Of a stretch of DNA of 64,000 nt, positions 27,771-40,737 are shown piece after piece. The first letter of the stretch is position 1; each line of letters starts with the position of its first letter. The translations under genes were made by a program, and so were the position numbers. The stretch is from Casuarius casuarius. Lineage: Eukaryota > Chordata > Aves > Casuariiformes > Casuariidae. Location of the stretch: positions 558,001 through 622,000 of the forward strand of contig PTFA01000365.1 in assembly GCA_003342895.1 (NCBI GenBank). Direction: 5' to 3'. The notes beneath the pieces were generated by a model that was not told the origin of the DNA, did no database searches, and worked only from the letters and a program-made list of their open reading frames with translations.

Positions 27771-28319
27771 TTAAATTAAAGTGGTCAGTAACAATTTCCT
27801 GTCTACATAAACCATGGGCCTATTAATAATATTGGTGATGGCTGTAAATATGTTTTTTTGCAATACATAGGTTCTACTGCCAGCCTGCTGTATAGGGACT
27901 TTCCATAGCTTCTGGCACTTACCAGGTTCAGTCTCGCAATCAAAACGCCCACCAAGACAAACTTTATGCTTACCGGGCTGAGCTGACAAATTAGTGGTTA
28001 GAAAGGTACATTCAGAATTGAAAACACTAAAGCACTGTAGTTTATCTTCATGCCTGGAGGTACTGGTAGAGAGAGCAGAGAATACGTTTAGGATTGCCCT
28101 TAAAAAAATGGTTTTAGCTGGCATTAACTTTCGACTTCTGTTAATACAGCAGCATGGAGGAGATGCATTAAATAAAAAATTTGAACCAAAGTTTATCTTT
28201 CTTCTCACACAACCATTTAAGTAATTTACATTTGCAGGGTCAAGTTCAGATGTGGAACAAGCAGTTGAAACACCAACAAGGTCTTGCCAATGTCTAGGTT
28301 TGGCACTTGCATCTTTCAT
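27771..28319 (-). other. Long unrecognised open frame (182 codons)
   Basis: This is the longest open frame in the window not crossing the assembly gap. With the local base composition, a frame this long is expected only about 0.03 times in 64 kb on both strands, so it is mildly unusual. The translation has eleven cysteines but no domain, signal peptide or membrane segment that I recognise. Inside it, on the same strand, an acceptor-like TCTCTCTACCAG (exon side starting at 28062) and a consensus donor CTG|GTAAGTG (exon side ending at 27923) bracket 140 bp. It could be a real internal exon, a lncRNA exon or chance. The codon pattern is not decisive and no neighbouring exon was found. Confidence 0.2.
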
Positions 28320-29637
28320 TTGGGGTGGCAGAGTGCTTCAGAAATTGTTTTTTACTTTACTGACACCTCTTTCCCAGTGATTCTGGAAGGAATGGCAATA
28401 CTTACCAGGGAATCTCTTTACTTTTCATGGAAACGCACTCTTGTTTAACTACATACAGCAATCTTGCAGAACCCGATGATTCTGGATGAGAAGTCTAGGG
28501 TGACTCATCCATTTGAAACAACAGAAAAAAAATTTAGGGAAATCAGATACACTCATGCAAGCCTTGGCATGAGATTTAGTATTTTCACTCCTGCTGAAAA
28601 TGGCACAGGGAATTTTATCAACTATGTAGAGTGCACAGCTTCCTCAGAAACCTTCCAATACACCGTCTCCTCTTAGCACAACAGTAGGCCTTTTTCAGCA
28701 TAAAAATAGGGAGAAGAACATCATCTGAGAGTGCACTTATTGCTTTATATCTCAGAGGTCTCAAATCCAAGCAATAGGACATCAAGTCCTAGTTAAATCA
28801 TGCTTCCTGAGGCCTTTGTCACACACCGAACAGCAATGCTACTTAACATAGCACTGCCTCTGAAAAAAGCCTAGTGTAATCANGGGCTACAGTCTCCCAG
28901 TCTAAATTGCAATTACTAGTTGACACAAACAGTATTTAGTAGTTGGCTTTCTAANACACATTACAGATTTTTACTGAATTTTATTCATTACTTTTTCAGA
29001 GAGTCAAACGCACAGACCCAGCTTTATCTTTCTTTGCTGCTGAGCATAGTCCTGTCAGCCTGAGACTGGAGTGGGAATTTAAATTTGAAATAAAAGCACA
29101 GTGCTTTATAGATGGGAAATAGAGACAGTTCAGTATTGATCAACTCACCCTGAAGCCTGGAGTCACACAATCCTCTTGCAAAAGCCAAGTAAGCATTTAG
29201 AAAAGGATGTGTTCTACCAGTTATTCTTGCGATGTCTAAACACCGATGTGGTGTTTGTGGCAAGTAAATGCTTACTGTACATAAAAGAGCTTGAACTCTG
29301 ATATGAGGTGTAAAAAATTCGNAAAAACATGCCATAGTCTGTGAATTTTAAAATCTGTTGCAGACACATGGCACCACAGAAACATCGGGCTTGTTGCCAC
29401 ACCTATTGCATCGATGACAAAACTGCTATCTCTGCATTTTTATTGTTCAGTTTCGATGGCAAATACAATGACTTTGCCATTAGTAGACATACACAAGGAC
29501 ATGTCAGCATATAACACTTTAAAAATCTGTATCAACATCTAGTAGTTTGTTCAAAGATCTGATGCAAACAAACCGCTGATGTGTTTTTGGTAACCTTACT
29601 TCTTCAGTCTTTGCCCATTTATGTTTACATCTACATA
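28320..29637. other. Non-coding, nothing recognised
   Basis: Short frames such as 28464-28676 (plus) and 29024-29335 (minus) carry no motif. No repeat family was recognised. Confidence 0.45.
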
Positions 29638-29974
29638 TGACCATTAACTAACTTAGCTCTTTCTAGAAGTTGCAGTGTTTAAAGTGTCACAGTTACTTAG
29701 GTGATCAATAATCATCAGTTCTCTAAATAAAATAATTTGTGCATCAATGGCAATATTTTTGCAATATTTTAAAATTTACATTTTTATATTTTATTTTTAT
29801 TTTACTTTTTTATTTTTTATATTTATATATTTTATAACTTATAAAAAACTGACCATTAACTAACTTAGCTCTTTCTAGGAGTTGCAGAGTGTTTAAAGTG
29901 TCACAGTTAGCTAGGTGATCAATAATCATCAGTTCTCTAAATAAAATAATTTGTGCATCAATGCCAATATTTTT
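29638..29974 (+). repeat. Local direct duplication of ~123 bp around an AT-rich spacer
   Basis: Copy 1 is 29638-29760 and copy 2 is 29850-29974, in the same orientation. By eye they differ at four positions plus a 2-bp AG insertion in copy 2, which is about 97% identity. The 89-bp spacer is almost pure A/T. Neither copy resembles a transposon I know. The high identity, against a background of decayed repeats, means the duplication is recent or is an assembly artefact. Confidence 0.95.
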
Positions 29975-30424
29975 CATAATTAACACCTGAGCATGAACAA
30001 CCTCCATGCAAATGGCTTCATCCAAAGGTCAGTTTTGGAGTTTTCGAGTTCCCTTAATTTTTACTGAAACTGATGACAAAAACAGATGCTTAGCACTTCA
30101 AAAAAAATTTTCTTGTCATGTAGAATGAAGCCCTAATGGAAAATATTTATTGGCTATCTCAGCCAAGTAACTCACTAACNCAAGATTTTCAAATTTGTTT
30201 CAGCTTAGAAAAAAGTAACATTACTTCTGTGGAAGGAAAGACATATGCTAAACATATATTTCAAACACTTTAAAAAAAAAGAAGCATATTTCTTCCCTTA
30301 ATCATACTTCCTAATGCAGATAACGCCAAACCCTTGCAAAGAAAGGAAGTCACAGAAATTATGCTGTTACACATGAACGAGCAGGTTGCGTGGGTGTAAC
30401 TGAAATCAGAACTTACACTAATAA

Positions 30425-30632
30425 ATGCTAGTTATATAATGTCTCTCATCTGAGGATCCCAAAGTTGAGCAATAGAGATGGGCAAGTATTTTATAGTTTT
30501 ATAGATGAAGGTACAGGGAAATTTAATTAGTTAAGTGTCTTGGTTGAGGTCAGACACAAGGCTAATGAAGAGCAGGAATGGTACCTTTGTGCTGTGACTT
30601 GTAGACCTGTGGTCTAACCACTAGACAAAAAG
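30425..30632 (-). repeat. MIR-like SINE, near full length
   Basis: This is the clearest MIR in the window. On the minus strand it begins GTCTAGTGGTTAGACC, a tRNA-like head with an intact box-A-type TAGTGGTTAGA. It continues through CTTGTGTCTGACCTCAACCA, ACACTTAACTAATTAAATTTCCCTGTACCTTCATCTATAAAA in outline (the MIR core), and ends in TTTGGGATCCTCAGATGAGAG. It looks like the amniote MIR type whose tail matches L3/CR1-like ends. It is a fossil element. The tRNA-like head is not a functional tRNA gene. Confidence 0.8.
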
Positions 30633-33600
30633 GGCATATTAAAATTTACAATGGTATTAGAAAAGATTACGCTTACCAGCAAAATACCAAGTTCCTGTGA
30701 AATCATATGAATAGATTGTGTGGCTTTAGTTTTATGGGCTCTCTTTTGCAAAAAGTTATTTAAGAGACTGTGGTTCATCTATGTGCATGTATGCCATGAC
30801 TCTTGAATTGTTACTCAGAAGTCAAATGTGTTTCTTTTCACCTTGTCCGCAAAACTCAGATTTCAAGTATACATTACACATTGTCTNCTTCATGTCAGGA
30901 AAACAAAGTGCCCAGAGTTACCCCTTCCTCATTTAAAAAGAAACTGTCTTCTTGCTGAGAGTTCAAAGAAATGATACTGTAGCTATTTTCCCAAAACAAA
31001 TACTTAGACAGAAGTCATTTTAGAATTTTAAATTGCTAATAAATTAGATCAATTCCTCCAATATTAATTCTAGTTTTGGTTTTTGGTGTAGGTTCTGAGA
31101 GCATGGATACCGTCAGTTCCAATCTATGTGACATATGCTCTTCTTCCATCTTCTTGAGTACATAAGGACTAGCGTTTCCTCTGCTGAAGAACTGATTTTA
31201 GCACCTGATAGGATTGGTGGAGTGGGAACAATCAGTTTAGCCAACTAATCATGTTTGTCACAGTGTGAAAATAAACAACTACAGCCTTTCCTCATGTCAT
31301 GCTCATTTCAAGATTAAATTTGATTAACAGCCTGTTTCCATTACCCATAGGTTCTTGCTGAAAATTAGCAATTTCCTCTTTATTAGACATGGGCTCGGAT
31401 GACAAAATCTGGCTCTAGATAATAGGAAAAGAAAGTTTGGGGGTGTTCACATCTCAGCTTTCCCACAGTTCCACACATATTTTCTAATTTTTTTTAATTG
31501 AATAACATTTTCCAAGTGGGCTATAACTTTACGAAAACCATGAATGAGCATAATCTAGATAACTTGTGGAACTGTTTTTGTAAATCTTTGAGTTTTATAT
31601 GCCACTCTGTGCCCTCTCTGACCCTCCATCCTACATCCCTTCCTCCTATCATACTTCTACACTTGGTGTTTTAGTACGCAACATTTGGCAGCCTCTGTTA
31701 TCTACAAATACAAGTTCTTCTGTGGCCACCCAAGTAACTCTGCCTCCCCCAGGATGGACAAAATATAGTGTGTTTGAGAGCTCTGTCACTGATGAGATTA
31801 GATCAGAACATCTCTCCAGGGCATGGGACCCTTGTTTGGATGCCCCTTTGCACCACATAAAGCATCTAGCTGGACCAGCACTAGGCTTCCTATCTCTCTG
31901 AGGAAGGACTGAACTCACAGGATCATGGAGGCCCTGTCCCACTGCCTTACAAGAGCTCCTTTGTGAATGCGCTGCTGCAGGCATGTCAGAAAAAAAGAGC
32001 TGGGAACAGGAAGGAANTGCTGGGGCTGGGTTGTTGAGCGCCAGGGAGACTCCAAGATAGCATTGTGGCCCATGGGACAGCTTGGGCAGACAGCTAGCAG
32101 TTGTTTAATTTATTCACTAAGCCTTTTGAGCCCCCAGAATAACCCAACAGCATGAAGATGTAAGAGAAGCTTAAAGCCTAGCATGAACTCTCCCATGTCT
32201 CTTGGTGTTTAGTCAGGTAAGTAAATAAATCAGGTGCAAGGGATCTCATTTAATACCATTACATCAACACACCAGATATAAATTATTCTTTCCAGTATGA
32301 CTCTATTCCAAAATTTCTGTATTACAGTGAGTGAAAATATAGATGTGTTTATACTGTGCAATGCAATGATATATAGAGAGACTGGTTCAGGCCACAAAAG
32401 TTGCAGCAGTGCAGCNTTGTACCTGGGTTATGATTAATTCTGCTTTCAGTGTCTCATGCATCAGGTATCAATCCCTTTCCCTTGTTCTTCAGTAATCTGC
32501 TTTAACAATGCAAGGCAGAGACACTGTGAGACATTTTAGGCAGATATAAAGGACACATTATTTATTTAGAATAAATGAAACATTGTGGTTTAATGGAGTG
32601 TGCACAGGACTTCAAGTCAGAGAGCAGGTTCTAGAGTTCTGGACTTCAGTGGAGTTGCTCTATATTCAGAGTTTTCAAATGAAAATCAGTATTGACTCAC
32701 TAGCAATTTAAAAACTCATCCTGGCTCTACCACTGATGCAGCTACTGGTCACATTGCAAAGTTTTGCCTAACTCTTCCACCATTAGACACCAACCCTTGG
32801 AAACGGGGTCAACTCTAAAAGAGATACTTATTCCTGCTGCAACTCTAGACACAGGGCTCACAACATTTCATTTCCAGACGAGCAAGAATCCTTGCCAGCA
32901 GAAGCTGCAGTATGGCTGCCTTCTGAGCAACCCTTTGCAAAACCCAAGGATGGGGGCACTGAAGGATATGTCACAACAATGTTTTGGCCTGCCTAAAATC
33001 CAGGCAGTATGGCAAACAACACTGTGCCAGCCTTCACACGGGTCCCCAAGGCTGCTTTTGCTAGGCGCTGGGCATACTTCACGTGAATATAGATCAGGAA
33101 TGTTTTAAGAATGGATTTAATTTTACTTTAACTTTAGTGTTGCGCTTTGTGAACAGTGTCCCTCCAAGATCTCACTGTACACTCCAGCAATCCCACCACC
33201 AAAGGGTGCTTACTGCAATGGTTAGAGATAAAAGGGAGTATCAGAATGAAACCATATCACTGGGGAATAGTTACTTAGCGATGGGAAAAACATGTGTCTG
33301 TGAAGACTTCCCTTGACTTTAACATACNTATTCTGCTTGTTATAAAATCTCTTTTTATACAACTTGACCTAACAACATCTGCAAAGTTCTTGCCTTTTTG
33401 AAACAGCTATGAATAGGTTGCTGTTTATTTCTTATTAAGCCCCACTGGTTTATCATTCTGGTCAGCCTTTCATTCCTGTAAATACATTTGCTCTAAAGAG
33501 TCTCAGTATTTAAAATATATATTTCTTAGTAATGTTGAGGTCAGGAGAACATTATTCCAAAGACCATGTGCATGACTCTACAGCATAAAATTTATTTTTT

Positions 33601-35240
33601 GTCTGCTAGAAAAAGGTAGTGTGCTTGCACTAACCCAGAAGTTAGAAAGAAAATGTAAGATAGCTAATGTAATTTGCAATCATTTCTGTAAAACTACTAA
33701 CAGTTAACAATTGACTGAGTATTTAGGTCTGAACTTTTCCTAGAAACAGTTCAATAAAATCCTTTTTCAGTTATTAAATTTTGTAATTGAAACATTGACA
33801 TATTTTAGGAAATCCAAAAGATTATCTTTTAGCAGATAAATCCTATAGGTAGTATGCTGCCAAGTTCACACACATCATTTTTCACATATTCTAACACAGA
33901 AACCAATACTAAAGCAAAACTAAGACTAAAAAGATGTTTCAGCAGAATTCAGAACCCGTTTGATCGGCTAATTGCAATCAAATTTTCAAGAGCCTAAAAA
34001 GTCCTAAATCTTATCTGTATCATAAATATTGGCAGAAGGGTAGACTGGAGGGACTTCTGTTAGGACTCTGACTGAGGGAAAGATGCACAGAGCTTGGCTG
34101 AGATCCTGTCGCTTTAGGCTAGCTGGCCGTCAGCACATGCACACCTCTGGACCCGCCTCAGCGCTCCTCTCTGGTGGCGGGGACTGCTAAGAGGACATGG
34201 GAAGGAGCTGGGACTCCTGCAGTGGGTGGCGATAAGGGTCAGGCACAAATCCATAAACTTGGTAATTTCGCTGCTCAGAGAACAACCTGTGTCTTTGCAA
34301 AATTTTCACTTAAGGCTTTGATCTAGTAGATCCACTCCAAATTAATTTTGATTTCTGCAGTGGCACCAAGTAACCCTGAAAAACTGCATTATAAGGTGAG
34401 CTGAAGATGGTACCTGAGGNGGGATACACGCTGGGATCAGCAGGTAGCTGTTCCAAGGGCTCAAGGGATTAGTTAATGCAACATACTTTCTCAGCCCCCA
34501 GTTTATGGGCCATTCCACAGGTTTCTGTTCCAGCTGCCATAAAGCAGAGCAACCACATCACTTCTCCAACTGATATTGGACCAATTTTGGCTTGATGACC
34601 TACGATCTGAAGAGGTGAAAAAAGGGTTGCCTCTTCTCTGCACAGCTGCACTTTGATCTTATTATGATTCTATCTGTATTTCTAGAAATCTAGACATTTC
34701 CAGAAATAACCTACTGTGTAATCTGTTCATTGCTCGTTACCAACCTCACTAGTTTATACCACTCGACTTGTTTGTTAAAATTAGTAAAACATTATGTAAA
34801 GGCTAAAATAGTTTTCATCAGTTGTAATTTTGTCATTTACTTGTTGTGTTAAGTGAGCTAAGTTAAAGGATGTTTTAACAAACACAAACTCAATTAACCT
34901 TCCCAAAAAGATCAGTGTGCAAGTGTCGGAAATTGCAAGAAACATGATGTAGCTGCTAAGAGAATGCAGACAGATCTCAGAAATATTTCTGTATTTGTAA
35001 ACAAACAGCAGAACACCCAAATCAGGCCAGCCTNTTGGAAAAAATCTATGTCATAAGCTCCATCAAATGAAAGAAAACAGTCAGATTACATAGCAGCAGT
35101 ACTTGTAGTTTTCTTTATCTTTGGGTCACCAGCCATGCTGGTGTTANGAGGCTATCTAGGGGAGTTGAACTAAGATGACTGCTTTAAGTTCCACTAAGAC
35201 TTATTTTAGCATTACCATCTCAAGGAGACTACCCAATCCT

Positions 35241-35400
35241 TTTTTTTTCCTGTTTTCTTCCTGATTACTTCCTCTGTTTTTATGTCTGTTCCATAATTTC
35301 CCTTCATTTTTTACTTCTTCCACATACATCCCTGTTCCCTTCCTTTGCTCTTTTATTTTCCTATTTCCATTTACTTTTTTCCTGCCAGCTCTCTAACTTT
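35241..35400 (+). repeat. Pyrimidine-rich low-complexity tract
   Basis: By hand count only 28 of 160 bases are purines, so the plus strand is about 82% pyrimidine. The tract is irregular (C and T mixed), not a clean microsatellite. Such tracts can form triplex DNA or act as splice-acceptor-like signals. No function is claimed. Confidence 0.85.
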
Positions 35401-38400
35401 CCCAGTGCTCAACATTTTTTCTCCTGAAAACTAAGTCCCTAATCCACCCCTGTTATTTGCACACACATTCATTCAAGCAGTTGAGTTTACTATGCCACTT
35501 CTCATTCACTGAATTATATTCCCTGGCTGCAAGCAGGCCCATAGCCTACTGCAAACAGAAAATAAAATGAAGATATTTTAAGCTACTCTTTCATGTGGCT
35601 GAGTTAACTTATTAGACACAATAACTTGATCAGTTGCAATTGTCTAGCCATANCTTTAATTCTGCTGAGTAATAGTCCCCTTACAGTACAGCCCCATTCA
35701 TTTCAGTCGGTTGTAGACTGTAAGTGCCATATGGTTTGGGTCTATGTCNATTTTATGGTATTGAGGAAATAAACATTTACAATAACATATTATAATTTGA
35801 GGCCTTGTTTTATTCATAGCGATGGTGTTTGGATGTGAGCTTCAGGGCTGAAATATTTTCAAATTTGGCAAACAGAAGTCCTTTTTGCACATCTGACCTT
35901 TCATCAATCTGGATTTACTGTGGTGATTTAATAATGTCAGTGTATTTGTGAGCAAGTGTGCAGCCAGGGAATTTGCGTTCACCTTGCATGCCTAAAAGCG
36001 GTGACCTGGAATCATATCATTGTATCATATTTCTTTCATGGAGTCTCACGATGACCCCAGACCTTCCTGTGTACCTGACTGGTGCAGCGCTGCTGGAACA
36101 GCATTGTAGATTGCCAGTAACTGGTGAGTTACCAGTCACATTCTCCAGCTGTCTCCCAGACGCCCTGCCTCTGGGTTAGTGCCACTGACTTGTATCCAGT
36201 TGCCTCAGTCTTCCCTGCCAGTAATTCACCCCCCTCCCTGCTTGCAGTGATTCATTACTGTCCACAGCAAAAAAGTATGAGCAGCACTGAATCACAATCA
36301 GCAGTAACTTCTGTTGACCCCATTTACAGCTTGCAATATAAACATATGTGGCAGACCAAAGTGGACTTGGAAAGCCCAAGTTTTCTTTAAACGAGTATAT
36401 CACAGGACCCTGGAAAGGCAGATTTGTTTGTGTGCTGTTCATGCCAACGTGTCTCTGCGTGTTGTGCTGCATTCCAGAAGGAACCTGGTTTTCTGCAGAG
36501 AAAGAAGACAGAGCGGGAGCTGGAGCTGTGTGGGAAGCCTGGCTGNTAAGGTTGTAGTTGTAGTTCCCTTATCTGATAAAGTGGTATCTGAGTTCCCCTA
36601 TGACAGAACAANTTTTTCAGTCTTTATTTTAGCAAAGTTGTTTTGTAATTGTAAATTCAGTTCTTTACCTTGCAATCTGAGATGATTTTAAACCTCNTTC
36701 TGTTTTTTGAAGTAAGTCAGAAAAATTAAAGTTGTACTGATGAACAGGGGAGGCAGTAAGTAACAAAAGCCAAATTTCAGGCTTCAGGCAACCTGCATGA
36801 GCCTAAGGTCTCCCTAATGAATAAAATGAAGCCAGGCGGAGGCAAGTTGATGGGGTTATAACAGCCAAGGACATATAACCCCAAATTGTTCCTTTACAAA
36901 GAAAAAAAAAAAGCAGTACNGTTTTGCCTCTGTGGGTGAGAAACCATCCAGGTAAGGCGGANCCCCTTGCTCTACAAAGGAGTGACTGAGCCCCGGCCTC
37001 CCCTTAACAGCTTCTGCAGGGACTGTATGGGAGCTATAAGCACAATGTGCTATGCTTACTGCAGGCTGCTCAGCACTGCAAGCAGAGGCCAGCCCAGCCC
37101 TGCCAGATGTTCCTAGAGACACCCCCATTAGAGACTGCAACCGCCAGGACAGAGAGGAGCTTGGCAAAGGATGCTGCTGCACTCTTCCCTCAAGTTCGAA
37201 CCTTGCTATTAAGACAAAGCCTTTGGGGAATTTTGGAAGGTGTTTTTTTGTTTACTTAGCTTGCGGGAGTTTAATGTTTAATCATTGCAGAGGAGTTAGC
37301 TGGTTAGTCATATAATTGTTAGCCACGATTTTTGCCTTATTTCCCTTTGTCCTTTGTTCTTCCTGATCTTAACCATTTCATTTTATAGAATAAATTGGCT
37401 GTCTATCACAGCGTGCTGGTTGTTGATTTCTCAGTAAGTGGCAGTTTTATAGCATTCATAAGAGTCTCTTAATTTAAACATCTCACATTAATGGCATAGG
37501 ACCCAGGGGCAGTTGGCACTGAGATGGCTCTCTAACCTCAAAGGATATGAGGAGGATCATATTTTTGCCATTGGGCTTCCCCAGAAGGCAGGCACCAGTC
37601 TATTCTGGTACCCATCNCTATGAATATTGCCTCTCTTGCCGACCAAAGCACTATCTCAATACTGTTTTAAAGGTTCATTGAGGCAAAGAAATGTTGAAAT
37701 TTCTCAGGCTCACACAGTGATGTTTGCTGATTGCTCAAATGAAAGAGGAGCAAGAGGAATAAATGAAAGTGTAATTTGAAACAAAGGAACCATTTGCAGT
37801 TAAGAGAATATGGAACTTCCTTCTATCCACTAGCCTCAAACTGTAAAATATTCTAAGAACCCTGATTTAGAGAAACAGACTGGTAGATAAAGGCACCATT
37901 ACTTGCAACTACATATAGCATTCCCAGAGGGGATGTTCCTTAATGGCCAGGGTTGGGCATCAGGGCAGCTCCTCTGGGCTGCACTGTAGACAGGAAAAGA
38001 AAGAAGTTTCAGCTCCAACTTCCACCTTCTCCTTCCCCCCACTCAGAGGAGGCTGCTAAGCCACCATGTGCTACACAAACTATCTGTTCTATTTTGCCTA
38101 CTGTCCCTTCTTCAGAAATGTTAGATTTGGCTGTGATCTGCCACTCTGAACCACACTGTTACACTTTTAACTGAGAGTCATTTTTTTTAAAGATTTTGAT
38201 TACTTTTGCTGGTTAATAATTAATCCAAAACAGTACCATGAGATGCTTCTCTTAGGTTCTTATTTCTGAGCAAGAAAGATCCTTTTCTTACAAAGGTGTA
38301 ACTAAATAACTACTACAAAAAGAAAGATATGCATCTTAATTGCCATCAAATGTTTATTTTCTCCCTTTTCCCTGCATCATCTCTATCTTACTGCATTCAA

Positions 38401-40703
38401 ACCTTAATTCATCTTTGTGTGTAGTTGTTCATATGACATTATTTAAAATCTACAGAGGTATTTTCATAGTGTTAAGGTCATTCCCAGTCAGACAAATGGC
38501 CCATGCCATTACATATGCTTTTCAATCTTTCTAAGAGTGTGATAAGCCTACCAAATGATTGAAAGAATGTCATTTGTTTTATTTCCCCAAGACAAAATAG
38601 GATTGATAGAATCAGTTATCTTTTCATTATTCAGTCGCACTCAGTTATAAAAACAAAAAATACTGAAGCATTTCATAGCCTAGCTGTCTACAAAATGATA
38701 ACTAAAAAAACCCTAAAATGTCACAGTGCAGCCCAGTACAACTTTTGGAGATGTTGTCATTCCAGATACCATGGGAAATAAAAAAACTATTTAGTTACCA
38801 TGGAAATAGGGTTTCTACCTGTGGAACATAAAATGCCCAGCTAACTTAGGTAAGTTATTGTTGGATGAGCAGAGTAGCTTGATGGCAAAGGTAGCATTCA
38901 GTATGAGAAAAGTTGTCAACATCTGTCTACTTACTTTAGGATGACAGATTGCATGGAAAACAGAAGCCAACATTGTCATCGACTTAGTAGAGATGCAGAT
39001 GACCTAGAAATACATTTGTTTATTCAACCCCTTGAAGCTACTGCTACAACCAGTGGAGCTGGTTTTAGCAAGAGTGGAAAATCTGTGGGGAAGAATGCAA
39101 ATGCTAAAAAGCCAGACAAGCTAGAGCAATCCAGTAACTGTGTATTTTCAGTCAAATAATTTTCAGCAGTAGTTCAATTTCATCCATGAATGTATTCCTT
39201 GATGGCAACAAGATGGCACTAGAAAAAAATTATTATCTCCTAAACCTACCTTGGGAGCTAATTAGAGAGGAGATGCCATTATTGCCACCGTACCATGTGG
39301 TGGGTACTGTCTGTGCCCCTGCTTATCGTGGTGCAAAACCTCGCCTCCTGCACTCACTGGGGCTGGATCTGGGCCTGATTCTGTTCTCAGTCAGCAGTTG
39401 TAAGTGCAGAGTGACTTTTGGATATATACTGTTGGCAACAGGTGATTCTATAGAGCAAATGGGGTCATAAATGCATTGGTTACCATAAGAACATATTAAA
39501 AAGGCTTACTGTTACACTGATTTTAATAAAAGTGTAAATTCAGGAGAGGATGGAATAAAGATACAAGTATTTTAAGTCAGTATGATCTGAGTTGAGCAGC
39601 TTTTGATGACAAAATATTTACAGTCAAATTACAAACATAAGCCATTGCATAATGTGGGTCCAGTGTGCTTCCTCATGGCTTGGCCCTTCTTACATGTCGC
39701 AGCAGTCTGTGCTGAACCCTTGAGAGCACTGAGTGTCGTTAACTGTTTTGTAGGAAACTCATAGACTTGGTCTGTAAACTACTTCGGCTTCCTATATTAA
39801 AAATTAGAGCAGTTAGAAGTTATAAATAATAAAATTTGGTCAAGTTCTAGAATTCCGTGCCAGTTGTTCTAATCCTGATAGTTAATGTTAATCTTTCTTA
39901 CAATGTAAATAAACATACTGTTTATTCAGTGACATTGCTGAAGCCAGCAGGATTAGTGCAATGACAAAAAAGGAAGTATAAAAAGCAAATCATGCTGGAA
40001 GATATTGGGAGCTCCTCAGAAGCAATGAGGTAGGAAAAATTGGGATTGTCTTAGAAGGACGACAGCCATTTCAACTGAACAGATTACAGCAGTGATTAGG
40101 CCTGAAGGGAGCTCTGTTCTTCTGCTCAGAAAGCAACCTGAGACTTTAAAAAAGGATTTCTCTTAAGGAGATNCAACAGGGCACTCAAGGAACAACCTGG
40201 GAAGGGGACACCAACAGGCTAAAAAGTTGGAATTTGGGAATATGTCACCAGAACCTCAGAATTTCATATATGCTGAGTATAGTAAATAGAGAAGTGGATT
40301 CAAATCTTACTAGCCATTGCTGCCACATAAACAAAAAGATAACTAAGGTTCTGTGAAAAATTCCAGCATAATCAACATTCAGGTTGGTTTCTTCAGGAAC
40401 TTGCTGAGTATATTATGTTCTCTCTAGTGAATAGTCTCTTCCACATATTACNCTAGAATTATCCATGCTATTTTATGGCTTACAGATATTTATAATAATG
40501 ACATATAATATGTTATAGAACCATGTGCTAAATCTGGAAATTCAAAAATTTTTCCATTATTCCTAGGTACCTTAAAAATGCATTTCAATGGTAAACATTG
40601 CTTATATTTCTCTTTTTAAAATGTAGATGCAGAATTGATATTTTTGTTATCTACTTGAAGTTGTGTAACGGAATATAGCAGATTTTATAGATGCATATGT
40701 ATC

Positions 40704-40737
40704 CTTTATTAAAGGATAAAGGATACCTTTAATAAAG
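40704..40737. repeat. 12-bp perfect inverted repeat (hairpin)
   Basis: CTTTATTAAAGG (40704-40715) and CCTTTAATAAAG (40726-40737) are exact reverse complements with a 10-base loop. The surrounding AAGGATA repeats suggest origin by local slippage. No transposon ends are seen. Confidence 0.9.

Noticed and set aside
30610..30632. tRNA-like segment (box A type) as a functional tRNA gene
   Set aside because: It is the head of a MIR SINE. The rest of the cloverleaf is missing.
32764..33108. 114-codon plus-strand frame
   Set aside because: No recognisable domain and no supporting splice sites. The similar frames at 31599-31901 and 36314-36685 were rejected for the same reason.
34520..34680. Possible CR1 3' end because of ATGATTCTATC and a nearby GATGACCTACGATC
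   Set aside because: The match is too short, and the usual 8-bp tandem tail and the preceding CR1 sequence are not visible.
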